Part shown: positions 1-5,500 of the stretch, one piece after another | Position numbering within the stretch: the first letter of the stretch is position 1 | Layout: every line of letters begins with the position of its first letter | Assembly: GCA_902796705.1 (NCBI GenBank) | Contig: CADBQF010000331.1 | Location: 1 to 11,337 of the forward strand | Reading direction: 5' to 3' | Length of the DNA: 11,337 nt | Source of the DNA: Ruminococcus flavefaciens | Lineage (GTDB): Bacteria; Bacillota; Clostridia; Oscillospirales; Ruminococcaceae | Notes under the pieces: model-generated | What the model saw: only the letters and a program-made list of their open reading frames with translations | The model's database searches: none | Told to the model about the DNA's origin: nothing | Made by a program: the position numbers and the translations under genes

Positions 1-55
1 ATCGTGAGCGTCCCGTCAGGGGAAATTTCATGTTAAAAGTCTTTGGAAAAGGGGT

Positions 56-94
56 GTGGGGAAAGAACCTTTCCTCAGAAAGGTTTTTCCCCAC
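56..94 (-). terminator. Strong hairpin downstream of rex (terminator-like or dispersed palindrome)
   Basis: The segment folds into a 17-bp stem with one bulged base (G at 65) and a 4-base loop at 74-77. The left arm is 56-73 and the right arm 78-94. It lies 35 bases past the rex stop in the direction of transcription, where a terminator of the nfnA-nfnB-rex operon is expected. No clean U-tract follows on the minus strand (the tail reads ACCCCTTTTCC), so intrinsic termination is inferred from stem strength and position. The GGGGTGTGGGG wording resembles part of the hairpin array near 9530, so it may instead be a copy of a genomic palindromic repeat. Confidence 0.55.
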
Positions 95-129
95 TAATAG
101 GCGTAAACTTCTTTATAAGTGACTATGTT

Positions 130-750
130 TTATTTGCTGCCTCTTACGAGCATAGCGAGGGTGATAGAGATATTCTCGTTATGCACCTGCGTGCCTTCGG
201 GGGGATTCAGGTGGACGGCTGCAAAGTTCAGTATATAGCGTATACCTGCATCTGCCATTTGCTGGCATACTTCCTGTGCTGCTTTGGCGGGGACAGTTAT
301 TATGCCGATGCGGATATTCTCCCTCTGGCAGTATTCTTTCATATCACGGATATGGAGGACGGGTTTTCCGCCGATAGTCGTTCCGGCTATCGAATCCTTG
401 CGGTCGAATCCGCATACCACGTCAAATCCGTAATCGGCAAAGCTTCCGAATTCCATCATGGCTTTTCCGAGGTTCCCCATTCCGGCGACGATAACGCTGT
501 CACGGTTCTCGAAGCCGAGAAATCTGCCCAGATCGGAAATAAGCTCTGATGTACAGTAGCCTATCTTAGGTCTTCCGCCGCTGCTTATGCAGGCGAGGTC
601 TTTTCTCACCTGCACGTCATTGAGTCCGAGAGCTTCTGCTATGGCGGTGGCGGAGATATTTCCCTTTTTCTTCTCTTCGGGCAGGGATCTCAGAAAATTC
701 AGATACACGGGAAGCCGCTGTATAGTCTGTGATGTTATATTCTTGGTCAT
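130..750 (-). CDS. rex: Redox-sensing transcriptional repressor Rex
   Basis: A 206-residue protein of the usual Rex length (about 205-215). Residues 1-75 form the winged-helix DNA-binding part, including ALGLNDVQVRKDLA at 40-53. Residues 85-200 form a Rossmann NAD(H)-binding domain with the GMGNLG loop at 90-95. The C-terminal INFAAV-like segment (NFAAVHL, 175-181) and the domain-swap helix are also typical. Rex represses fermentation and NADH-reoxidation genes when NAD+ is high and leaves DNA when NADH rises. The stretch after the recognition helix reads ACISSGGRPKIGY, not the more common SYFGEFGxRGVGY, so operator choice may differ from model Rex proteins. The gene starts 38 bases after the nfnB stop with GGAG upstream of ATG, so it is very probably the last gene of the nfnAB operon. 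The family call is secure; the regulon is not visible here. Confidence 0.95.
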   Translation of the reverse strand: MTKNITSQTIQRLPVYLNFLRSLPEEKKKGNISATAIAEALGLNDVQVRKDLACISSGGRPKIGYCTSELISDLGRFLGFENRDSVIVAGMGNLGKAMMEFGSFADYGFDVVCGFDRKDSIAGTTIGGKPVLHIRDMKEYCQRENIRIGIITVPAKAAQEVCQQMADAGIRYILNFAAVHLNPPEGTQVHNENISITLAMLVRGSK

Positions 751-788
751 ACCACGCTTTCTCCTACATCAGAAGATGTTATGGAAGA

Positions 789-2174
789 TCATTTTTCGGA
801 CATATATTTATCCATAGCGGCAGCAGCCTTTTTGCCTGCACCCATTGCAAGTATAACGGTTGCAGCACCTGTAACAGCGTCGCCGCCGGCATATACGCCT
901 TTACGGGATGTGAGTCCGTCCTCGTCAGCTATGATACCGCCCCACTTCTGGGTATCGAGTCCTTCTGTGGTCGATTTGATGAGCGGATTGGGCGATGTAC
1001 CGATAGCCATGATAACGCAGTCAGCTTCGATATCTATGAAAGCACCCTCTTTCGGAACAGGCTTTGCTCTTCCGGAAGCGTCAGGCTCGGAGAGTTCCAT
1101 TTCCTGACATTTCACGCTCTTTACCCAGCCTTTTTCATCGGAGATGATCTCGACAGGATTTGTGAGGAACCTGAAGATGATGCCCTCTTCCTTAGCGTGT
1201 TCAACTTCTTCTGCTCTGGCAGGGAGTTCGTTTTCTGTACGTCTGTATACGATGTATACCTCAGCACCGAGTCTCTTTGCACATCTTGCAGCGTCCATAG
1301 CAACGTTTCCGCCGCCGACGATGACAGCTCTGCTGCCTGCCTTGATAGGTGTCGAGCTGCCGGGGAGGTAAGCTTTCATGAGGTTGATACGTGTGAGGAA
1401 TTCATTGGCTGAATATACGCCGTTGAGGTTCTCGCCGGGGATATTCATGAATCTCGGAAGACCTGCACCTGAACCGATGAATACTGACTCGAATCCCTCG
1501 TCGTTCATGAGTTCGTCGATAGAGACTGTCTTTCCTACGACAGTGTTTGTCTCTACCTTTACGCCGAGAGCCTTGAGTCCCTCGATCTCTTTCTGAACGA
1601 TAGTCTTGGGAAGTCTGAATTCCGGTATACCGTATGAGAGAACGCCTCCGGCAACGTGGAGAGCCTCAAATACAGTGACATCGTAGCCTTTCTTTGCAAG
1701 GTCGCCTGCACAGGCAAGACCGGAAGGGCCTGAACCGATGACAGCAGCCTTGTGGCCGTTTGACTGCGGTTTTACGACTTCTGATGCAGGCTGAGCGTTG
1801 TGCCAGTCAGCGACGAATCTTTCGAGTCTGCCGATAGCAACAGGCTCGCCCTTTTTGCCTCTTACGCACTTGCTCTCGCACTGTGTCTCCTGGGGACATA
1901 CACGTCCGCAGACAGCCGGCAGTGAGCTTGATCTTGTTATCACATCATAAGCGGCAGCGAAGTCTCCCTCGGCAACTTTTGAGATGAATTCGGGTATATC
2001 TATCTGGACGGGACATCCGGTCTTGCAGGGCATAGCCTTGCAGTTAAGGCAGCGTTTAGCTTCGTCTATAGCCTGTTCTTCGGTATAGCCGAGAGCGACT
2101 TCCTTGAAGTTCTTGTTTCTCACATCGGGCTGCTGAACGGGCATCTCGTTTCTTGTTAAAGACATATTAGGCAT
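789..2174 (-). CDS. nfnB: NfnB: NADP(H)-binding large subunit of NADH-dependent ferredoxin:NADP+ oxidoreductase (GltD/GltA-like)
   Basis: A 461-residue flavoprotein. The N-terminus carries eight cysteines for two [4Fe-4S] clusters: C42, C45, C50, C54 and C89, C93, C99, C103, with a Glu at 100 (the proximal cluster of characterised NfnB uses a Glu ligand). A first dinucleotide fold for FAD has GSGPSG at 147-152. A second, for NADP(H), has VGGGNVAMDAAR at 286-297 followed by YRR at 310-312. The C-terminal AGGDAVTGAATV (429-440) closes the FAD site. Databases often name such proteins NADPH-dependent glutamate synthase small subunit, but the adjacent NfnA homologue and the absence of a large GltB-type subunit in the window favour Nfn. 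That assignment is inferred from context. The ATG lies one base after the nfnA TGA and its Shine-Dalgarno is inside nfnA, implying translational coupling. A second ATG at 2165 is less well spaced. Confidence 0.9.
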   Translation of the reverse strand: MPNMSLTRNEMPVQQPDVRNKNFKEVALGYTEEQAIDEAKRCLNCKAMPCKTGCPVQIDIPEFISKVAEGDFAAAYDVITRSSSLPAVCGRVCPQETQCESKCVRGKKGEPVAIGRLERFVADWHNAQPASEVVKPQSNGHKAAVIGSGPSGLACAGDLAKKGYDVTVFEALHVAGGVLSYGIPEFRLPKTIVQKEIEGLKALGVKVETNTVVGKTVSIDELMNDEGFESVFIGSGAGLPRFMNIPGENLNGVYSANEFLTRINLMKAYLPGSSTPIKAGSRAVIVGGGNVAMDAARCAKRLGAEVYIVYRRTENELPARAEEVEHAKEEGIIFRFLTNPVEIISDEKGWVKSVKCQEMELSEPDASGRAKPVPKEGAFIDIEADCVIMAIGTSPNPLIKSTTEGLDTQKWGGIIADEDGLTSRKGVYAGGDAVTGAATVILAMGAGKKAAAAMDKYMSEK

Positions 2175-2175
2175 A

Positions 2176-3015
2176 TCACTTTACCTCCTTGAACAGATTG
2201 CAGGCATCTTCATGGGCTTTACGCTCGAAATCTCTGTACATAGCACCTCTTGCCATAGCTTCGTCGAAGTCTATGAGGTGGCCGTCGAACTCAGGGCCGT
2301 CAACGCAGGCGAACTTTGTCTGACCGCCTACTGTAAGACGACATCCGCCGCACATACCTGTACCGTCGATCATTATGGGGTTCATTGAAGCGACTGTGGG
2401 GATATCGTACTGCTTTGTGAGCTGACATACGAACTTCATCATGATGAGCGGGCCTATGGTGATGACTCTGTCATACTTCTCGCCGCTCTCGATGAGCTTC
2501 TGGAGGGCATTTGTAACGAGTCCCTTTTCGCCGGCAGAACCGTCATCGGACATGAGTATGAACTTTGATGAAGCAGCTCTGAACTCGTCTTCGAGGATAA
2601 CGAGGTCTTTATTTCTGAATCCTGATATAGCGTGTACTTCAACGCCGAGTTCGTGGAGCTTCTTTGCAACGGGGTAAGCGATAGCACAGCCGACACCGCC
2701 GCCTACGACAGCGACTTTTTTGAGTCCCTCTGTCTCAGTGGCTTTTCCGAGAGGGCCTACGAAGTCGTGGAGACATTCGCCCTCGTTCATGTGGTTGAGT
2801 TTTTCTGTAGTGCCGCCGACTATCTGGAAGATGATAGTTACCCAGCCTTCCTTGCGGTCGAAGTCAGCTATAGTGAGCGGTATACGCTCTCCGTTCTCGT
2901 CGGTGCGGAGGATTATGAACTGACCGGGTTCACCTTTGGCAGCGACTTTCGGAGCATTTATCCTCATAAGAGTAACAGTCGGATTGAGAGATCTTTTTTC
3001 AAGTATTTCAAACAT
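2176..3015 (-). CDS. nfnA: NfnA: NAD(H)-binding small subunit of ferredoxin:NADP+ oxidoreductase (SudB/PyrK-like)
   Basis: A 279-residue ferredoxin-reductase-type protein. Residues 1-95 are the FAD-binding barrel, with RIPLT (44-48) as the flavin motif. Residues 98-210 are the NAD-binding half, with VGGGVGCA at 104-111. The C-terminal segment DGTGMCGGC (217-225) plus C237 in ACVDGPEFDG binds a [2Fe-2S] cluster; in characterised Thermotoga NfnA the ligands are three Cys and one Asp. With NfnB it couples NADH and reduced ferredoxin oxidation to NADP+ reduction, supplying NADPH. I chose the ATG at 3015 over an upstream in-frame ATG at 3147. It has AAGAAGG at 3024-3030, matches the family N-terminus (MFEILEK), and the extra 44 residues would overlap the promoter and the inverted repeat. 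Dihydroorotate dehydrogenase electron-transfer subunit is the main alternative name, but no pyrD-like gene is nearby. Confidence 0.9.
   Translation of the reverse strand: MFEILEKRSLNPTVTLMRINAPKVAAKGEPGQFIILRTDENGERIPLTIADFDRKEGWVTIIFQIVGGTTEKLNHMNEGECLHDFVGPLGKATETEGLKKVAVVGGGVGCAIAYPVAKKLHELGVEVHAISGFRNKDLVILEDEFRAASSKFILMSDDGSAGEKGLVTNALQKLIESGEKYDRVITIGPLIMMKFVCQLTKQYDIPTVASMNPIMIDGTGMCGGCRLTVGGQTKFACVDGPEFDGHLIDFDEAMARGAMYRDFERKAHEDACNLFKEVK
2184..2190 (-). promoter_or_regulatory. Shine-Dalgarno of nfnB inside nfnA
   Basis: AAGGAGG lies in the last codons of nfnA, nine bases before the nfnB ATG. The nfnA TGA and the nfnB ATG are one base apart. This arrangement indicates translational coupling and equal production of the two Nfn subunits, and it supports the start at 2174 over the next ATG at 2165. 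Confidence 0.8.
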
Positions 3016-3040
3016 GATCTGTACCTTCTTTCTAAAGATT

Positions 3041-3060
3041 TGTGCCGCAGGACGGCAACA
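3041..3060 (-). other. Stem-loop at the predicted 5' end of the nfn mRNA
   Basis: On the transcribed strand TGTTGCCG, loop TCCTG, then CGGCACA forms a 7-bp stem with one bulged T. It would begin within about five bases of the predicted transcript start (near 3064) and end 10 bases before the AAGAAGG ribosome binding site. A 5'-terminal stem of this kind can protect an mRNA from decay. That role is inferred from position only. Confidence 0.4.
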
Positions 3061-3070
3061 TATTGAATAT

Positions 3071-3099
3071 ATTATATCATACATGGTATTCCCGAACAA
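3071..3099 (-). promoter_or_regulatory. Predicted sigma-A promoter of nfnA-nfnB-rex
   Basis: The -10 is a perfect TATAAT (3071-3076 on the plus strand as attata). Seventeen bases upstream is TTGTTC (3094-3099), a weak -35 matching TTGACA at three positions. A weak -35 with an inverted repeat just upstream fits a promoter helped by an activator, which is an inference. The predicted start is near 3064, giving a leader of about 49 bases. Confidence 0.6.
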
Positions 3100-3111
3100 A
3101 TATAACATTGT

Positions 3112-3137
3112 AATATCGATATTCCGATATCGATATT
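3112..3137. promoter_or_regulatory. Perfect 11-bp inverted repeat upstream of the nfn promoter (candidate operator)
   Basis: AATATCGATAT (3112-3122) and ATATCGATATT (3127-3137) are exact reverse complements separated by TCCG. The core ATATCGATAT is itself a palindrome, so the site is also two direct copies of ATATCGATATT 15 bases apart. Its centre is about 60 bases upstream of the predicted nfn transcript start and 13 bases lie between it and the -35, a typical activator position. It does not match the usual Rex box (TTGTTAA-N4-TTAACAA). Which protein binds is unknown; the LysR-type regulator encoded next door is one candidate. Confidence 0.55.
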
Positions 3138-3180
3138 GGAATAGCAATAATTACTTTTCGCAGTTCCGGGATATTTCCAC

Positions 3181-3210
3181 AAAAAATAAAAGGCACACGG
3201 GGTGTGCCTT
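3181..3210 (-). terminator. Rho-independent terminator after the LysR gene
   Basis: AAGGCACAC (3190-3198), loop of three G, GTGTGCCTT (3202-3210) forms a perfect 9-bp stem. On the minus strand it is followed directly by TTATTTTTT, a classic U-tract. It lies 70 bases past the LysR stop codon and before the nfn promoter, so it separates the acetyltransferase-LysR unit from the nfn operon. Confidence 0.9.
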
Positions 3211-3280
3211 GACGTGACATGAAATATTATTCACGCTTGTTTTATATAAGATATCATATATTTACATATGCTCCGGGATA

Positions 3281-4231
3281 TTATTTATATTCGGCAAATG
3301 CAGATTCGTTCCTTACCTCATAGAGCTTGTTTACGAGCTTCAGTTCCTTTTCCGAGAGCTTGTGTCCGGAGGAATATATCAGCATATCCTTGAAGCTGTT
3401 GTCCGGGAAAGAGCATCTTCTCTGGACAAGTCCGTATTTTCCGCAAAGGCTCGCCGGTACGGGCGAATCGAGCATATACGCTTCCGGAACGGTCAGCAGG
3501 AAGTCCAACGCACTTCCACGGTCGTACATGAGGACTTTCTTCACAGGGATATCAGCCGGACGGTTCGCAGCGAAGAGCTTTTCGACAGCTCCCGATACAT
3601 ACGGTACGGCATCGTCGCCCTGAGCAAGTTCGGTATAGGCTGACGAAAGGTCGGCGTATGTCAGGCTCTCGGCGTTTGCAGCCGGGTGTTCCGATGACAT
3701 TACAGCGAGCATCTCATATTCCCACAGGAGCTTGCTGCTGAGGTTCTTCTCCTCCAGAAAATCGCAGAAGTATTTCTCATGCGTCGTATTGAAGCGGATT
3801 ATGCCGAAATCGTAGCCGTTCTCACGGACATTCTCTATAGTACGCAGAGAATTTGTCTCACAGAAGTATACCTCCATATCGTCCGGGCTTTCCATTCCGG
3901 CGATATATTCCGAGAAAGCCTTTGATATGTAGCCGGCTCTCGGAACGGATATCCTGAGCTTGCTGTTCTTCGGCTTGTCGGGAGAGTGTATGGCTTCCAT
4001 GTTGTCGATCTGTATAAGTATCTGACGGGCGTAATCAAGGAATCTCATTCCCTGGTCTGTAGGTATGACTCCCTTTGATGTACGGCGGAATATAGTTATG
4101 CCGAGTGTATTTTCAAGTTCCTTTATAGCTTTGCTGAGGTTAGGCTGTGCCATATAGAGATTTTCTGCCGCCTGTGTGATGGAACGTGTCTTTTCGATCT
4201 CTACAGCATACTTGAAGTGCAGGGTATTCAT
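3281..4231 (-). CDS. LysR-family transcriptional regulator
   Basis: A 316-residue protein of normal LysR length. The N-terminal winged helix-turn-helix is clear: residues 15-42 contain SITQAAENLYMAQPNLSKAI, followed by the IFRRTSKG wing and the linker helix (TDQGMRFLDYARQIL). Residues 91-300 are the substrate-binding-like effector domain, too divergent for me to name a ligand. GGAGG sits well upstream of the chosen ATG. The acetyltransferase gene ends 38 bases upstream on the same strand, so the two may share a transcript, and a strong terminator follows. LysR genes usually lie divergent to their targets. This one is in tandem, so its target is not evident; the acetyltransferase gene or the nfn operon, which has an inverted repeat ahead of its promoter, are both possible. 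Confidence 0.9.
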   Translation of the reverse strand: MNTLHFKYAVEIEKTRSITQAAENLYMAQPNLSKAIKELENTLGITIFRRTSKGVIPTDQGMRFLDYARQILIQIDNMEAIHSPDKPKNSKLRISVPRAGYISKAFSEYIAGMESPDDMEVYFCETNSLRTIENVRENGYDFGIIRFNTTHEKYFCDFLEEKNLSSKLLWEYEMLAVMSSEHPAANAESLTYADLSSAYTELAQGDDAVPYVSGAVEKLFAANRPADIPVKKVLMYDRGSALDFLLTVPEAYMLDSPVPASLCGKYGLVQRRCSFPDNSFKDMLIYSSGHKLSEKELKLVNKLYEVRNESAFAEYK

Positions 4232-4269
4232 TTATTTTCCTCCGTTTTGGTCATCGTACTGTCAGAATG

Positions 4270-4863
4270 TCATTTGCCTGACTTTTTTGAAGTATTGATC
4301 TTTTTGTCATCTTTTTTCTTCTCGACAGGTCTGCACGGATTTCCGACAGCGACGCAGCCGGAGGGGATATCTCTGGTAACGACGCTTCCCGCACCGATGA
4401 CAACATCATCACCGATAGTGACACCGGGGAGGACACAGACATTTCCGCCTATCCATACGTTATTGCCTATCTTGATCGGCTTTGCGTATTCAAGGCCCTT
4501 GTTCCTTGTCTCGGAGTCGAGCGGGTGGCCGGCGGTGTAGAAGCCGCAGTTAGGCCCTATGAAGATATTGTCCCCGAAAGTGACTTCCGCACAGTCGAGT
4601 ATTACGAGATTGTGGTTGGAGTAGAAATTGTCGCCTATCATGATGTTATAGCCGTAGTCGCAGTAAAATGCCGGCTCGATAACGGTATTCTCGCCTCTGA
4701 AAGCGACGAGGCGGTCGAGTATCCTTGATCTCTTCTGGTAGTCGTTGTACTCTGTGTTATTGTACTCGGCACAGAGTTTTTTGGCTTTTACACGTTCGGC
4801 AACGAGTTCCTTGTCATTGCCGTCGTAGAGTTCGCCAGCCTGCTGTTTTTCTTTTTCGGTCAT
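4270..4863 (-). CDS. Maltose/galactoside-type sugar O-acetyltransferase (hexapeptide-repeat family)
   Basis: A 197-residue acetyl-CoA-dependent O-acetyltransferase of the LacA/Maa/NodL family. Residues 1-56 are the helical maltose-acetyltransferase N-domain (ELYDGNDKEL, then KAKKLCAEYN). Residues 60-185 are a left-handed beta-helix of hexapeptide repeats (IGDNFY, FGDNIFIGPN, IGNNVWIGGN, IGDDVVIGAG). The catalytic His is H113 in YTAGHPL, with N83/N85 in the YSNHN acceptor-site motif. The lysine-rich C-tail (EKKKDDKKINTSKKSGK) is a variable extension. I chose the ATG at 4863 because AGGAGG (4871-4876) precedes it by seven bases; an in-frame ATG at 4899 lacks such a site. The natural acceptor sugar cannot be told from sequence. 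It lies just upstream of the LysR gene, probably in the same transcript. Confidence 0.9.
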   Translation of the reverse strand: MTEKEKQQAGELYDGNDKELVAERVKAKKLCAEYNNTEYNDYQKRSRILDRLVAFRGENTVIEPAFYCDYGYNIMIGDNFYSNHNLVILDCAEVTFGDNIFIGPNCGFYTAGHPLDSETRNKGLEYAKPIKIGNNVWIGGNVCVLPGVTIGDDVVIGAGSVVTRDIPSGCVAVGNPCRPVEKKKDDKKINTSKKSGK

Positions 4864-4870
4864 TCCGGGG

Positions 4871-4876
4871 CCTCCT
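4871..4876 (-). promoter_or_regulatory. Shine-Dalgarno fixing the acetyltransferase start
   Basis: AGGAGG is seven bases upstream of the ATG at 4863 and decides between it and the ATG at 4899, which would add twelve residues not typical of the family. Confidence 0.75.
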
Positions 4877-4897
4877 GTCTGTAATAGATTATACAGC

Positions 4898-4922
4898 AAA
4901 TGTCAGATCCTTTTTGACATTT
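4898..4922. repeat. 8-bp inverted repeat overlapping the stop of the three-helix membrane protein gene
   Basis: AAATGTCA (4898-4905) and TGACATTT (4915-4922) are exact reverse complements around a 9-base loop, and the right arm includes part of the upstream gene's TAA. There is no U-tract on the minus strand, so it is not a standard terminator. A TATAAT (4888-4893) follows 4 bases later and could be the -10 of a promoter for the acetyltransferase gene, although no good -35 is present. It could be an operator or a weak terminator. Confidence 0.35.
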
Positions 4923-5379
4923 ACTTTATTATATCCTTTAAGAGCATTGCTGCTCCTATTGCGAATGATGCTCCGCTCGCTATCCAGAAAGGTATCCTGC
5001 GGGCGGTGGTGACTTCTCTGATAGTGCCGTTTACGTTCTTTGTCCTGTCTGCGAAGGTGAACATCAGGAGCAATATTCCCAGTCCGAACAGGAAAAAGCC
5101 GAATTTCTGCGTCTGACCTGTCAATATGAACATGGCTACCGCTGCGGTGAACATTATAAGACCGAGCCAGCTTTTTTCTTGTTTTGTCTCAGAGTTCGGA
5201 GAAGGCATATCGTTCAGTCCCCTGTTTTCTGCCTTCAAAGCACGAAGCTGCTCCTTGGTTATGTTTATCGGAGCGTTCACGTCCTCGCCGTTCAACGCAC
5301 GCTGACGCTTTATCTCATCGACGAGCTGTTCAAGCTGTGCGTTATAATCTTCCCGTAAGTGTCTTCTGTGGAAGTTCAT
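4921..5379 (-). CDS. Hypothetical three-helix membrane protein
   Basis: I do not recognise a family. The 152-residue protein has a charged N-terminal half (residues 1-70) with a helical, possibly coiled-coil stretch (EQLVDEIKRQRAL, then ITKEQLRALKAENRGL). Three predicted membrane helices follow, at about 71-87, 93-110 and 130-147, with a short basic loop (TTARRIP) before the third. By the positive-inside rule the N-terminal region is likely cytoplasmic. It may be a single-gene unit, since it is flanked by an interrupted dyad upstream and a small inverted repeat at its stop codon. The ribosome binding site is weak (AGGGG, about 11 bases from the ATG). Codon pattern and strand match the neighbours, and the strong antisense open frames expected of a real gene here are short, so coding is likely but the function is unknown. 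Confidence 0.75.
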   Translation of the reverse strand: MNFHRRHLREDYNAQLEQLVDEIKRQRALNGEDVNAPINITKEQLRALKAENRGLNDMPSPNSETKQEKSWLGLIMFTAAVAMFILTGQTQKFGFFLFGLGILLLMFTFADRTKNVNGTIREVTTARRIPFWIASGASFAIGAAMLLKDIIK

Positions 5380-5409
5380 AATAATATACCCCTATATCAT
5401 TAATATATT

Positions 5410-5448
5410 TTATAGTGAACGTCAGACAGGATCTGCCATTCACTATAA
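5410..5448. repeat. Interrupted dyad between ddl and the membrane protein gene
   Basis: A 10-bp outer stem (TTATAGTGAA at 5410-5419 with TTCACTATAA at 5439-5448) and a 4-bp inner stem (CAGA/TCTG) are separated by symmetric 3-base internal loops, with a 5-base apical loop. It lies 52 bases past the ddl stop and 30 bases before the next start. The minus-strand tail is AATATATTA, not a U-run, so it is at best a weak terminator. An operator or RNA-structure role for the downstream gene is equally possible. Confidence 0.5.
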
Positions 5449-5500
5449 TAAGCGATTTAATTTGCCTTGCACCCCTGCAAACCAAAGTCTGATGCAGTTA

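Noticed and set aside
43..549. Plus-strand open frame of 168 codons opposite rex
   Set aside because: It begins in the hairpin and runs antisense to rex; no support.
729..1412. Plus-strand open frame of 227 codons opposite nfnB
   Set aside because: Antisense shadow of a well-supported gene: Cys- and Ser-rich, with no recognisable domain and no ribosome binding site.
789..2174. True glutamate synthase small subunit (GltD)
   Set aside because: No large GltB subunit gene is present and the coupled neighbour is an NfnA-type flavoprotein, so Nfn is the better reading.
3016..3180. Canonical Rex operator ahead of nfnA
   Set aside because: I looked for TTGTTAA-N4-TTAACAA and close variants; only isolated TTGTT-like half-sites occur, none in the right inverted spacing.
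4898..4922. Rho-independent terminator after the three-helix membrane protein
   Set aside because: The stem is real but no U-tract follows on the coding strand, so I list it only as an inverted repeat.
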